From positions 54,546,516 through 54,610,515 of the forward strand of contig JBCFYV010000001.1 of assembly GCA_039000515.1 (NCBI GenBank): a stretch of DNA of 64,000 nucleotides, read 5' to 3'. The notes beneath the pieces are model-generated. The model was not told the DNA's origin and did no database searches. It was given only the letters and a program-made list of their open reading frames with translations. The stretch comes from Timema cristinae. Lineage: Eukaryota; Arthropoda; Insecta; Phasmatodea; Timematidae. Below are positions 45,097-57,175 of this stretch, piece after piece. The translations under genes and the position numbers were made by a program. Each line of letters begins with the position of its first letter. Positions within the stretch are counted from its first letter, which is position 1.

Positions 45097-45570
45097 GTAT
45101 GTGATGGTTGGGTAGTATATCTAAGTCCAGTCTTGGTTATTTCCCTGGACTTATATCTTACTACCCAACTTTCATGGATTAAGGTTGTTCTAGGGAGTCT
45201 TGAAATATTTTTAACATTTCAATTTTTTTATTTAAATTCATTTATACTGAGTACTGACTAACAAACTTATGTTTTAGAATAAACCAGAGTTTCTGTAATA
45301 TTTGATTACTTTGTACAAATGTTTGAGGATGTATTTGTAAAGATGCAATATACTTCATAAAATACGTGAAAAGTGTTTTCATAACAATGACAATGTTAAG
45401 GAAGACCCTAAGCAATACTTCTTTCATAACATAAGTTTGTTAATCAAGAGAGTACAAAAATAGTTTATAAACAAAACCATAAAAGATTTATAAACATTTA
45501 AACACCTGCTTGAACAGCCCTTACCGTGGTGCTCCACCCCCACCCTCCACTATGCCCCCTTACTATGTTA
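44520..45570. other. AT-rich DNA with an (AAT)n microsatellite
   Basis: (AAT)n at about 45,050-45,096. It has no SINE tail directly before it. Nothing else recognised. Confidence 0.55.
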
Positions 45571-45574
45571 TTTA

Positions 45575-45803
45575 TGCACCGTGTCTCACCAACTGTTCAA
45601 TTTATCTGCATATTAATAGTTGGGGATGAAGAAAGTTGAATTTAGATTAAATGTATCTGCATTTGTAGGGAGGGAGATTGGAAAACAATTTTGAGAAAAC
45701 TACCTTCAGTACACACGATAGAGTTTCAAACTCTGATATTCCTGTCATTGACAGTCTAGTCTAACACGAGAGTGACGCCTTAGACCATGCGGTTACTGAA
45801 GTA
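45575..45803 (-). mobile_element. SINE family B copy
   Basis: GCACCGTGTCTCACCAACTG tail, GGGAGGGAGATTGGAAAAC body, decayed B box, GTCTAACACGAGAGTGACGC and CTTAGACCATGCGGTTAC head. Confidence 0.8.
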
Positions 45804-46039
45804 AGTACAATTATGTTAAACATTCCAGTAAAAATTAAACATTATTCTTGCTCTATTTTAATGACTCCGCATACGTGAGCAGGTTTGTTCGAACCTTTAC
45901 TCACTCTCCTGGGGTTAGATTTGGACTGGGGGTACTCAAGGGTAAGCTATATTTGGTTCCAAAACCTGTCTTCCCAAATATACTGTTTCAGGTTTAATTT
46001 TACCGTCCTCCAAGTCTTAGTATCCGTGTGGGGCATCCA

Positions 46040-46105
46040 CACATTATTAGGAGAGGGATGAGGAAGGTAGAATGTTTCCCACACTTGCATAGAAGAAGAG
46101 TTGAC
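46040..46105 (-). repeat. SINE family B body fragment
   Basis: GAGGGATGAGGAAGGTAGAA and CACACTTGCATAG only. Confidence 0.4.
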
Positions 46106-46433
46106 ACAATTATGGAGGAGGAGAAGAGGGGGTGATCACTTTATTACACCTAGAAAGTATTCTAAGCCCAATTTCTTCGCCATTGGTAAATACGAAAATA
46201 TTAGATTGGCACTTTGTCCACGTTCCGCGTCTGAAAATTGAGTTAATTATCAAAAACTTTACTTCTACAGATCCTATATGTTAGAAAAGTCACTGATAGT
46301 CATTTCTGGCAGTAAGGCCTTCCCCGATCTCCCCTCCCACTCCTCACCCCAAATATGCATACTTTCAAAGTTATCGAGCACATGATAATACTTTATGGAC
46401 CCTGAAGAGTTCGCTTCCTTTTGGATATTTTTT

Positions 46434-46456
46434 ACAAAAAAAAAAAAAAAAAAAAC
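46434..46456. repeat. Poly-A tract
   Basis: A run of about 22 A, directly followed by CATGGCGAAGATGG. It might be the tail of an unrecognised retrocopy. Confidence 0.7.
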
Positions 46457-46944
46457 ATGGCGAAGATGGTGGAAGGATTGTGGACAGTAAAAAAAAGAAA
46501 TTTCTTTGTAGAAACAGTGATGGATGGATTACAGCTGACATTTCAGACTTGCTTGACTATTTTTTTATTTTATTTTCATCCTTTTATTCTTTTTCTTTAA
46601 TATCAATTTTTTTTTGTCACTGACACCGCCGCCAACTTATCACAATTCCAAAGACGTTCATTATAAAAGAAAAGAGAATCGATGAGAGCCCCCAACCCCA
46701 CTCCCTCCCCTTCATCTTATTCCGCCTTTGGGTTTCTTGCCAATCCTCCGTCATGATCAATCACTAGACCTATGACGTCGGCATAAGCATAACAGGGACA
46801 CTGATGTTGTTTCGGATTAAAAGAAAAGTTCAAGTGGAGTAGCTTCCTCTGGAGTTTGTAAAGCCGTAGATATAGGAAGCTCTTATCAGTTTGAAAATAA
46901 AATGGCAATGGCATGAAATTTGCATATTAGGTCAAATAAAGCAC

Positions 46945-47012
46945 ACACTTTTATTTATTTGAGGTATTTAAGGTGCACTTTCTAAACTGACTGATTATAT
47001 CAGCGCATGATA
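46945..47012 (+). repeat. Dispersed repeat K, copy 2
   Basis: TTTATTTGAGGTATTTAAGG and CTGATTATATCAGCGCATG. It lies just before repeat H, unlike copy 1. Confidence 0.5.
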
Positions 47013-47084
47013 GTTTCTATGGAAAAATATGAAGGACACATCAGTTTTGCAAGGAAAGGTATTTTAATATAACTCTCAGTTTCT

Positions 47085-47240
47085 TTACATACCACAATTG
47101 ACATGGGACCGGCGGTCTTTCATCTGCTCCGAAGCAGACTGTGCTACGGGTTTTAATCGCTAAAAATAACTGTCCACAATTGGGTTGAACCAACAAACAT
47201 TGGTTTATGAGGCGAGCTTTTACTTCCAGGTTTATAAAGT
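47085..47240 (-). repeat. Dispersed repeat H, copy 2
   Basis: ACATACCACAATTGACATGG, GGGTTGAACCAACAAACAT and GGTTTATGAGGCGAGC follow the order at 16.3 kb. Confidence 0.55.
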
Positions 47241-47689
47241 CTAAACTGGTGGGGTATCTGTGGATTCATGCGCTTGTCAAAAATATAAGAGCAGAGGAAT
47301 AACATGGTCATGGGACAGCAACCAGATTTCAGAACCATAGCTTTGTCCACTTAGCGTGACTTGAAATAGTTTAAGCTTTCTCAGTTCTGTGCGACAACAT
47401 CTGCTTGGGAGAGATAATCAAATTTCAAAACCTACTAAACTCAACCAGTACGCTTGCATCTACTGTACAAAGGAAGATACAAGAATATTGCTACGTTTAC
47501 CGTTGTGAGGATATTTGGAATAACTTGTTACATAGAAATAATTTGTCGTTCTTGCTCTGTTTTGATATGATTCACAATAAAACACAAGGGTTTGTTAGCA
47601 CCAATTATGGTATCAATCTTTAAAAGATGTATATTTACTCGAAAATATAATATTCATAGCACCATGTTTTACTACTAGTTTGGGATTCT

Positions 47690-47812
47690 TCTTACTCTAT
47701 ACAAATGCGGCTACACCTCCTCTAAATAATCCTTTCCCGTACCTTACATATTATTTTAATTAGTACATAAGCGTGTAACCTGACCGGGTAGTAATACGTG
47801 GGGCTATAATAA
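47690..47812 (+). repeat. SINE family B, 5'-truncated
   Basis: ACAAATGCGGCTACACCTCC body and tail TAACCTGACCGGGTAGTAAT ACGTGGGGCT. Confidence 0.65.
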
Positions 47813-47819
47813 AGTATTA

Positions 47820-48745
47820 TGCCTCCTCATTTTTAATGTTATATCAGCAGTTATCACTCAATCCTGCATTGCTCTCTTTCTTTATCGGAGGTAAAGGTAA
47901 CGATGATGGTATGATAGGGGGTGTATAGTGTGGATAAAAGGGGTAGGATGAGTATCTACTTAGAGGCCTGGTGAGGGGAAAGACAAGATTATTCTTTAAT
48001 GTTGAGTTTCTCTACAACACTGTTAGGGGCTGACTATAAAATTAATCAGTACTCCATAATATGTAGGATTTTATCTTAGGAGTGCCATATTTTATGGTTA
48101 GTTCCTGGTTATTTGACACGAAAAAAACTTCCATTTGTATAGACGATAATTTGTGAACGCTAAACATTACCTACATTTTATGTGCATTTAAAGCGCAGAG
48201 CTCTTTATATCCATACATTTTGAATTGATAGAGAATTCACCGAGGTTTCCAAAGCTTTGTCCAGAGAAAATGTTACTTTGAATGAAGATAGCAATCTAAA
48301 ATAAATGGTACGACACATTCGTACAAACTTCTCATATTGTGTATTATAGGTTCCAAGAAAATTTTCAAATTAAGTTTTTAGTAAGCTTCCTTGAATAAGT
48401 TTTACTCATAAAAACACACACATCATCTTGTTAATCACAATAATCACTCTTTAGATATACATTTTAATCCAGATTTTCAGAGCTATTTAACAAAATTAAA
48501 ATTCTCAAAAATACGTTATTTATTAACTACTATATAATTATTTATTTGTAATGATAGAAAGTATTCTTATTTATAATGAAAAACTATTCACAAATTCACA
48601 TTTTGATTTCAATCTTCACATCAAAAGGTAAAAATTGGTCAAAATCTAGATTTTTTCCACAAAATAAATTCTTTATCTTAATATGAGATGGTAAAAAAAA
48701 TTACATTACATAAAGTTAAAAATCTAATATTTATATTTAGGTACT
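47820..48745. other. Unassigned, mostly AT-rich
   Basis: No repeat or coding signal identified. Confidence 0.4.
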
Positions 48746-48747
48746 TT

Positions 48748-48970
48748 CATGGTGTCTTACTTTTCATCTGGTTGGTCCCAAGAGCTTACACTAATGGAAC
48801 AGGGATAAGGAAGTTAAAATTTACGGTTAATATAACTCCAATTTCATGGAGAGGACGTATATAACTATTTATAAGAAATATTCCTCTGTGAATCCGGTTG
48901 AGATTTGATCTTAGACCTTTTTGTTACAGGTGAACCAGTCTATTGTGATAGTGAGGTCTTAGAGCGTCTT
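48748..48970 (-). mobile_element. SINE family B copy
   Basis: GGTGTCTTACTTTTCATCTGG tail region, GGGATAAGGAAGTTAAAATT, TTTCATGGAGAGGACG, reversed B-box GAGATTTGATCTT and GTGATAGTGAGGTCTTAGAG head. Confidence 0.65.
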
Positions 48971-49620
48971 ACCAAATACGCAGTTAATCTAAACATTCGT
49001 TGTAAAGGGGTCCTCTTTTAGTTAAATCAGGCGAAAGTTTGTGACGGACTACAAATACTATTATACTTTTTTATCAGGTAATTTTATGATGATTAATTAT
49101 ATTAGAGAATGCATTTCAATGGGTCTATTGTTGGGGGAACTCAATATAGGTGAAGAAGTACATTCCAATTTGCATAGCATTATTGACAGATATAAAAGTT
49201 AATATATAAAATTTCACGTATTCATACATCAAATCATGCAATTTACAGCTCTCACTTTTGATCATATATTATTTTATTAACACTTATAGAATAACATGGT
49301 TTATATAGTAATACTAGCTTTGAGACATGTCTACGATTGGAATATACATTATAGGTTCGTCTTGCTTTTGAAGTGCAAATAACTTATAAACGTATTAAAA
49401 TTATTAAATAAATCACGTTTTTTTTAAATTTTTACTTTTTATAAGTTTTGGGGTTTTACAAATCTAGTACCTCTTGAGTGGTTCCTCTACAATTTCACTA
49501 AATTTCAGCTTCCCAGTTCATTGAGAAGTACTAACAAATCTATGGAGAGTTATACATTCATGCAAATATACTTACTGTGGATTCACACGTTCACCCAAAA
49601 ACTTGAGCAGAACAGAAACG

Positions 49621-49650
49621 TTGTCACGTGACAAGTTCTAAGCCAATCAC
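49621..49650. promoter_or_regulatory. Palindromic E-box plus CCAAT
   Basis: TTGTCACGTGACAA (49,621-49,634) is a perfect 14-bp palindrome with a CACGTG core. AGCCAATCAC follows 7 bp later. Both are classic promoter-proximal motifs. The only support is the motifs themselves. Confidence 0.35.
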
Positions 49651-49731
49651 AAGATTTCCGCCTCATCGTCACGGACTTGTTTTTGCTAAGTTCAACCAAT
49701 TTACGAATGTCAAGCGGGTATAGTCTTAGGA

Positions 49732-49885
49732 ATCAAACAGCCAAAGCTATTATTTTATTCTTTTAGTGAGGACTACTCTATCAATATATCATATTCTGAA
49801 AATTGAAAAATTATACCTGGACACGGGTCCCGGGTTCAATTACCGTGTACAGGTGTCATTTTTAAATTCTCAGATTAAGGTATAT
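49732..49885. mobile_element. SINE family G, head-to-head inverted pair
   Basis: 49,732-49,826 is the G element's 3' part in reverse (AGCCAAAGCTATT hairpin, then CATATTCTGAAAATTG). 49,843-49,885 is its start in forward orientation (AGGTGTCATTTTTAAATTC). They meet at CCTGGACACGG (49,816-49,826) and CCGTGTACAGG (49,843-49,853), which pair with one mismatch around a 16-nt loop. Confidence 0.7.
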
Positions 49886-49899
49886 TCTTGTTTGATCTT

Positions 49900-50075
49900 G
49901 TTGAAGAGGTTCGAATTTTGTCCTGGAGTAATGAGGATGGTATTTTATAAATGGCCTCCCCTCTTTGTCCACGCAAATGTTGTACATTTACTCCTAATTA
50001 ATACCCTACTCGTACTCACCCAATCAGCATAGTTAAATTTGGATAGTTCAGATAAGAAACAAGATGCGATTAATG
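49900..50075 (+). repeat. SINE family B 3' part
   Basis: CTCTTTGTCCACGCAAATG, CATTTACTCCTAATTAATACC and AGTTCAGATAAGAAACAAGA (eroded tail). Confidence 0.45.
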
Positions 50076-50578
50076 GAACTTAATATAATTTAATATATGA
50101 CTGGTTTGTGTGATTAAATGGATTATAGAACCGATAACCAATCCCCGAAATAATTAAAATCAGCACCAAAACGAGTAATTTTTTTGGAAATGACTCATCA
50201 CTGTTAAATAGTTTCATTTAACACAAAAAAATAAAGTAAACTTACTTACAAATTTGATTACAACTACTGATGTAAAAACTTCCAAAACGTAAATGCGTTT
50301 CAAATATAATACCCCACTCATGGTTTTCGTTTCAAAACACAGCAGGCAAGGTCTTCCAATAAGGAAGAAATCAAAATGGGGGACCAATATTGACACCATA
50401 ACGTTAATCTGCCAAGGGAAGTTCAAATAGAATATAACTTTGTTGCTTTAGCTCTATTTGATGGGCATAATTAGTATTTCACTACCAATATTTGCTTTTA
50501 TTCACGAATCTACTCATACAAATATTATACTTTATTTACTGATGGCTCATTTACCTTATCCAACTATTTACTTTTGAT

Positions 50579-50765
50579 CTATCTATATCTTTACTAATAT
50601 TATAAAGAGCAAAGATTTGATTTTTTGTTGTTTGTTTGTAATGGATAAACTCAAAAACTACTGGACCTATTTAAAAAATTATTTCACTAATATGAAGCTA
50701 CATTATCAGCGAGTAACTAAGGATATATTTTATTTTGAAAATTTAATTTATTCCTCATAAAAATG
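50579..50765 (+). mobile_element. Possible Helitron-like fragment
   Basis: TTACTAATATTATAAAGAGC, GTTTGTTTGTAATGGATAAAC, AACTACTGGACC and AAGCTACATTATCAGCGAG closely recall a repeat class common in arthropod genomes and often called Helitron-derived. That comparison is from memory. No 3' CTRR hairpin end was defined. Confidence 0.4.
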
Positions 50766-50799
50766 TCAATAGTATATTATATAGTCGTTGGAAAAAAAA

Positions 50800-50935
50800 A
50801 GTTGTTTAAGGGAAAGTGGGGTTGGTGAAGAGGGTGGGGGGGAGGGTAGGGGTGACGAAAGAGGAATGAGATGAAAATAGGAGGGAGATTAAAAAGAGGG
50901 AGGGGGTTAAACAGTAATGGTAGGACTGTATTTTC
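50800..50935 (+). repeat. Polypurine, G-rich tract with G4 motif
   Basis: About 130 bp almost free of pyrimidines except T. GGG-T-G7-A-GGG-TA-GGGG at 50,832-50,852 satisfies a four-run quadruplex pattern on the plus strand. Confidence 0.75.
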
Positions 50936-51059
50936 AAAAAATAAAAATAGTAAAAAAAGTTTTGTTTTTATATTGACATGTTGGACAATTTGAAGCTTTG
51001 TTTTACAGGATTCTTTAAAATATTTTTTTACGGGGAAGGGGGCTAATCATAGATAAATT

Positions 51060-52055
51060 TAGAATTTTAGATTATCGTTATGGAAATTTTGGTCAGTAAA
51101 ATTTAAGTTACAAGAAGGACTACAAGAATACAGTAATATTTATGAGGGGCTTATATTCAACAACGTGTGTTAACGTTTTATTAGATTTTCTATGTTTTTA
51201 TTATTGTTCCACACTTTAAAGAATAAATATTTGTTTGTTTAAGTTTATAATCTATTGGCTGCAAAGGGACGGCTTTGTAATGAGTATAAAATTAGTGACT
51301 ACTATAAAGGAGAGTACATTCTAATAGTGAACAATAATAAAAATCTTTTTAAATTACAGACAGGTGATCATGTGGCTTACATCTTCAGACTCATAATATA
51401 ATAGGCCTTTATACAATTATAACGGTAATAACAAATTACATTTTAGTGTGAATATAAAGTTCGAGCTTTTTGGCTTATTTATATTGAAGTATTTCTCACC
51501 TGTAGCTATGCAATCTGGGAAATCAGACACACTATTCTTAAAAGTAAAAATAAAGGCCTGAGGGAAAATTTTCCCATTCGAGTAGTTATACCAAATTTAA
51601 GATATTTATATTCTTTAGATTTGAAGCTACTGGAATCAGTGATTATGCCAACTAAGACACCTGGCTCATAATATGTGCTAAAAGATAATATAAGGTAAGT
51701 CTAAGCACGCTTGCCAGTTTCAAGTTTCTGTGTTTCTTGTTTCTTTTAGATAGACGAATCAGTGCTCACGATGTCTTACTCGTAAGCTTTCCATGAGCTA
51801 CTTGTTTATATACCAAATGTGCACACACTTAGGTTTCGCTAGGTAAAAATACCAAATTTTCGGTATATATTTTTCTTTGACTTGAAGTTACCCACAACGG
51901 TTGCTACTAAGTTTAAGGCGTTTAATTCAAACATATGAAAGTAGCCAAGAACCCTCCAGTTATGAACACAACCTAAGGTTTTTTTGAGGTAAGCAGGTTT
52001 TCGGAAAGTTCCAGCCTAATATTTTTCCCGGTTTTAGAGATACTCACAAAATATG
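51060..52055. other. AT-rich DNA, nothing recognised
   Basis: No repeat match or coding signal noted. Confidence 0.4.
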
Positions 52056-52059
52056 TTAA

Positions 52060-52122
52060 AGTGGTCTAAGGTGTAATGAACCCTCTTAATGTATGTGTTA
52101 TGATCAAATCCCGAAACTGGCC
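52060..52122 (+). repeat. SINE family B head fragment
   Basis: AGTGGTCTAAGGTGTAATG (A-box region) and GATCAAATCCCGAA (B-box region). Confidence 0.4.
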
Positions 52123-52194
52123 ACTTTATGAATTGGCTGGACCCTTCGCAAATTGTCACGCTGGTCCAGGCAAACGAAAAATATTGATTCGGGA

Positions 52195-52600
52195 AAATTT
52201 TAAATCGTGCTCTGGCCAGGGCCTGAAATACTAGATAGTATTACACAACACCATCCCATCCTAACCTAACCTAACCTAATCTTCGACTGAGGCCAGTGTT
52301 GAAGTGCTAGATAGTATGCACAACACTATCCCATCCTAACCTAACCTAACCTAATCTTCGACTGAGGCCAGTGTTGAAGTGCTAGATAGTATGCACAACA
52401 CTATCCCATCCTAACCTAACCTAACCTAATCTTCGACTGAGGCCAGTGTTGAAGTGCTAGATAGTATGCACAACACTATCCCATCCTAACCTAACCTAAC
52501 ATAACCACTGGGGCCAGTGTTTGAAGTGCTGTATAGTATGACACAACACTAACCCATCCTAACCTAACCGAACCTAACCTAATCTAACGACTGAGGACAT
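52195..52600 (+). repeat. 75-bp minisatellite containing telomere-type (CCTAA)n
   Basis: Units start near 52,261, 52,336, 52,411 and 52,486 (exactly 75 bp apart) and 52,559 (73 bp), with a diverged partial unit before them. Each holds three to four CCTAA pentamers, then TCTTCGACTGAGGCCAGTG and ATAGTATGCACAACACTATC. The middle units are identical. Confidence 0.95.
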
Positions 52601-52609
52601 TCTGTTGTT

Positions 52610-53050
52610 CCACCGCGACTAACATTGCCAGGACACTTTAGCTGACATTTTTCCTACACCTACCCACCCGTGTCTGAACACAACGTCTCCCAGAGACGAC
52701 ACTTTGTAGATATATCAAACAGTTACCCCCGAATCAGAAAACGGGAGATAGTAAAGTAATAAGGATAAATATTGCAGCTTTAACTAATATTGTTTAATAT
52801 AATGAAGGTAAAGGAAGCGTTAGGCCATGTAAGACGTTGCTAAATGTCGTAGACGAATGGGTGAAAAAGATAAACGTTAATAATTTTAAGAAAAAAAAGA
52901 GCATATATTATTCGATGTATGGATGTTGTTGAAGTGAAGGGAATATGCAAGGATTAGGAGGTGAGGAGAAAGTTACTGAGGATGGATTAAGTACGGAGTT
53001 TCTTTTGAGCTATATTCACCTGTTATTGCTTACCCCGTAGGGGAATGGCG
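52610..53050. other. Unassigned stretch
   Basis: No recognised feature. Confidence 0.35.
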
Positions 53051-53054
53051 TGAT

Positions 53055-53249
53055 TAAGAATGTATGCATTTATGTATGTGTGTATATTTGTATGTATGTA
53101 TATATGTGTGTATGTGTGTAAGTGTGTATGTATGTATGTATGTATGTATGTATGTATGTATGTATGTATGTATGTATGTATGTATGTATGCATGTATGCA
53201 TGTATGCATGTAAGCATGTATGCAAGTATGTATGTATGTATGCATGTAT

Positions 53250-53280
<31 letters not shown>

Positions 53281-53385
53281 GCATGTATGTATGTATGCAT
53301 GCATGTATGTGTGCATGTATGTATGCATGCATGTATGTATGTATACATGTATGTATGTATGTATGTATGTATGTATGTATGTATA

Positions 53386-53421
<36 letters not shown>

Positions 53422-53495
53422 TGTATGTATGTATGTATGTATGTATGTATGTATGTATGTATGTATGTATGTATGTATGTATGTATGTTATATTA
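53055..53495. repeat. (TATG)n microsatellite with (TA)n interruptions
   Basis: About 440 bp of TATG/CATG tetranucleotides, with TA blocks at about 53,247-53,280 and 53,383-53,394. All six overlapping Tyr/Met/Cys/Val or His/Ile/Thr ORFs here are translations of the repeat. Confidence 0.97.
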
Positions 53496-53499
53496 AATA

Positions 53500-54225
53500 T
53501 TGATTAAAAATATGTTTGTTTAATATGAAGTGATTTAGTGATTTATATTTTGAAACAAATATCTCTTTTTTTAAGGTATTTCAGAAATACACTTAAAACT
53601 CAAATTATACTAAATGTTTACTTCTATTCTTAACTAATAAGGAAGTTGTGTTAGCAAAATAGTTCCTGATTGTTAATAACCTCACAGTTTGCATGAACAG
53701 TTTTCCGGAGACAAAAGCGAGGTGGGTGAGCAATAAAGCGTATAACTTCAATAATTGGGTTTCTTGCAGCGTTATAAGCAAGGATGAACCACAAATTATA
53801 TTGTCAGAGATTTTGTCTATGCTAGTCCTTGAAATAAATAAACATTGACGTGCAGCAAACAACTCAATTCCTTCGCCTTTAATTGCTTTTGGTTCGTCGC
53901 TAGGCAAATGCTCAAGAAACAGTCTAATTGGTCATTACAATATCTGCGATGGATTGGTAAGAGCAATTCCAGGAGATGTGACAATTTGCATGCCGGATTC
54001 CTCAACGTAGTATCACAGAAAGCGATTACAAAAATAAGATTATAAAGTCAGTTCTATATCGGAATTGTGGTAGAAATATAGGTATCTATCATTTATAAAA
54101 CTAATAAATTTATTCTTCTATATTCATACATAAAATAATATGTTCTGCAACTATTTAATTTGATTGAAACTATAGCTGTAGTTTACACAATAAATGCTTC
54201 AATTGAATCAAACATAAAAAATGAC
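53500..54225. other. Unassigned stretch
   Basis: Partly overlapping 60-100 codon ORFs on both strands at 53,605-54,045 with no recognisable family. Confidence 0.35.
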
Positions 54226-54254
54226 ACACGGAGCACCGCTGAGATATCCAGGAG

Positions 54255-54545
54255 TTGTCCATGATTCAGGGTCTGATCTCACTCTTAATTCAGGGTCTAT
54301 GATGGACGTATGCATTCCTCATATTCTAAAGCTATGAGTCAAAGGACTGACCCTGAATCAACGGTGGCTTTGATTCAATGCTAGCTCTAGGAGTTGATCA
54401 ATACCCCACGACCTTCACAGACTCGGCCTTAGACTATTAGTGAAGAATGACCCGAATTTATCAGGCAGGACATTGGTACGCTACGTCCAAGATTCTGAGC
54501 TCAATTCCTGTTTATAGGTGACATTTTTCAACCATATTTAATTTA
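54255..54545 (+). mobile_element. SINE family G with upstream segment, copy
   Basis: GACTCGGCCTTAGACTATTA and GTGAAGAATGACC match the DNA upstream of the tRNA-like box at 59.8 kb, followed by a degraded head and GGTGACATTTTTCAACC. Upstream, ATTCAGGGTCT occurs twice directly and once inverted (ACCCTGAAT). Confidence 0.5.
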
Positions 54546-54689
54546 ATTTAATTTAAATATACATACAAATACGGCTGTATCTATAACTAAAGCTAGTTCA
54601 TACTTTCACAAATAATATAGGCACATTTGACCAATATTAAGATTAATTTTTTCGTATTATCTGATCCTACCTCACCAATACACTAGACG

Positions 54690-54960
54690 TATATACCAGC
54701 GTTTCGGTTTAGTAGTCTACACCCCTGTATTCTGATCTAAGTGTCCCGGGTTTGAACGGGGACTGGTTCCTATGGTCTGGTTGATTAGGCTTAGGTTAGG
54801 TTTAAGATTCTCAATAGCCCACACCTTCATAATCACTATCGTAACATCGTCTCATTGTGGTTATGACGAGTAGAAAACCTCTAAGGTACACCATGGGCAT
54901 GGCTACAAGTCTCAACAGACGGTGACCGAGAAATATACATCATCTCCCACGGTCAAATAT
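54690..54960 (+). mobile_element. SINE family E, copy 2
   Basis: Head GTTTAGTAGTCTACACC, B-box-like GGGTTTGAACGGG, GTCTGGTTGATTAGGCTTAG and GCCCACACCTTCATAATCAC. The body contains TTAGGCTTAGGTTAGG, close to the telomere pentamer. Confidence 0.55.
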
Positions 54961-54984
54961 TCCATACGTTAAAACACTCTTTAT

Positions 54985-55140
54985 TTCTTTAACTGCTTCG
55001 TACTACTCTTCTGGTCCATACGCATTTTAATTACACTAAGTAGGTAGGAGCTAGAAATATATTTTAGAGCAAATGTACTCGAATTTATGAGAAGGGATGG
55101 TGAGAAACCATTTAAATAAAACCACTTATTTTTATAGGAG
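54985..55140 (-). repeat. SINE family B 3' part
   Basis: CTTCGTACTACTCTTCTGG, AATTACACTAAGTAGGTAGG, GCAAATGTACTCGAATTTATG. Head missing. Confidence 0.5.
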
Positions 55141-56235
55141 CATACAAGTATTGACAATTTTTAGTGGTTTCGATTAAAAAAGATTTTGTAAACATTTCTA
55201 AAATATATTGGTAAGGCTGTTCTAATGAGTATGAATGTAGATACATAACAAATTGAGTGATATTTACATAAACCAAAACATGTATAAAAATATAATTTGT
55301 TCGAAAACAACCTATAAAATTTGATCAAATTTCGATCACTTTTAGAAAGTCATAAAATTTGAGTAGGCCTACTAAGGTATATATTTATTATATAGGTATC
55401 GTAATAGGAAAGTATATTTTTACATTAATTAAAGTTATTAAAGCAACTTTCATTGATTCATACTTCAAATCGTAAGCTATATTACTATCGCTTTTGACAG
55501 ATAGTATTAATTCCAACATAGTAATAAAAATAATATTCTTATGTTTTCTTAACACTGAGAGTAAATTTATTTTATCTATGTTCTAAACCTAACAACATAT
55601 TTATTAAGCTAGTCTCATTTTTTAAATATAAATACACCGTTAATTAGAACCCCTCTAGACTTCAACCTTCTTGAACCCCAGCGTGCTTGTAGATACATGT
55701 TTTTTTACATTTTCATCCAATAATTAAAGGCCTAAATAATAATTTTTGCCAATACCCGTTCCCATTGCTCCTGGAGCTAGGACACGGATGGTTTCCAACT
55801 AACTACATAATACTCTTACACCAGGCATGAAATAGCATCAAGCCCTTGCATCATATTTAGCTGATTAAAGCTGTGGCCAAAACTGATTAAAGATTTTCTC
55901 TAGTGGAAATAAGATTGAAAGGTAACTTTAGAAAATACACAAATAGATATAAATGTCAGTCAACACTTAATGAAGTAGATGTACTACTAAAAATATTCCT
56001 TTAACAGCATTATTACTATCTCTAAACAATCTAGGGGCAAATCGTTTAAATTATTAATAGAGATACAGTAGTTCTAGAAATTTGTCTGATTCTCTGACAG
56101 TCCTTTGTAGGGTGATTTAAGTATTAATCAAATAAAACTTTTATATATCAAAAAATCTAAATATAGCAACAAATTAAATTTAAATATGTTGTTTAACTTT
56201 TGTACACACTATATTCAGACCATATAAAAGGCCCT
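55141..56235. other. AT-rich DNA, nothing recognised
   Basis: No repeat match noted. Confidence 0.4.
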
Positions 56236-56239
56236 TAAA

Positions 56240-56403
56240 TGTTTATATATATATATATACATATACATATGTTCATACATATATACATATATATACATAT
56301 ATGTATACATAAATACATATATGTGTACATATATATGTATGCATATATGTATATATATGTACTTATATAGTTATATATAGATGTATATATACATATATAT
56401 GGA
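56240..56403. repeat. (TATACA/TATATG)n low-complexity tract
   Basis: Alternating purine-pyrimidine TA/CA/TG text over about 160 bp. Confidence 0.9.
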
Positions 56404-57170
56404 ATATTGTGTTACAGGGAGATTAAAAATTATGTTCAGACATGGAAGATCATGTAAAAGAGGATTTAAAAATTATGTTCATGTGTTCCAAGTACTTCTG
56501 AAATTATAATGAAATATTGTGTATAATTTATAAGGGTTTTGAAACTATGGAAAACTATGTTATTTCCTGAAGAAGAGATCTTTAAAATAATATTCTAGAA
56601 GACAATTACAAATATTTGATTTATTGGACCAATTTTGAAGAGAGAAAGAACCATAAATAAACTATGAATTGGAAACAAAATATTTAAATTTTGCTTACGG
56701 TATTATATTACTTATACAATTATTTACATTCTAATTGTGTGATAACAGATTAATGTACGCCAATTACTTTAAGTATGAAATCAATTTATAGGCTATATGA
56801 ACAAAATATTCTGGTAATAATGAGATTAAAAGAGAGTTAAACTAAATATTGAATTAGTTAAAAATATAACTTACGATCTTGAATTGAGAAAAACTTGGTT
56901 TATTTAATACGAGCAAAGGGATTAAATTGACTCGATAATAATGATTATTTAATTAAGTGTGTTTATGGAGTACACTAAAATTTTTATAAAAAACTGTGTC
57001 AATTCATTATAAGCAAATTTAAATTATATTAAATTAACTGGCCTACCAGAATTAACAGTCTGAGTCCTTCACTGTGTGCCCACTGACGAGGGGTAATGTT
57101 AGAATAAACTATTAAAACACATTTTTTATCTTAATTTTCGACAAAACTTACTATACTTTGAACTAAAATT
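56404..57170. other. AT-rich DNA, nothing recognised
   Basis: No repeat match noted. Confidence 0.4.
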
Positions 57171-57175
57171 TAAAA

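Noticed and set aside
53023..53507. Overlapping ORFs of 74-147 codons on both strands
   Set aside because: All are translations of the (TATG)n microsatellite and contain only the few residues that repeat can encode.
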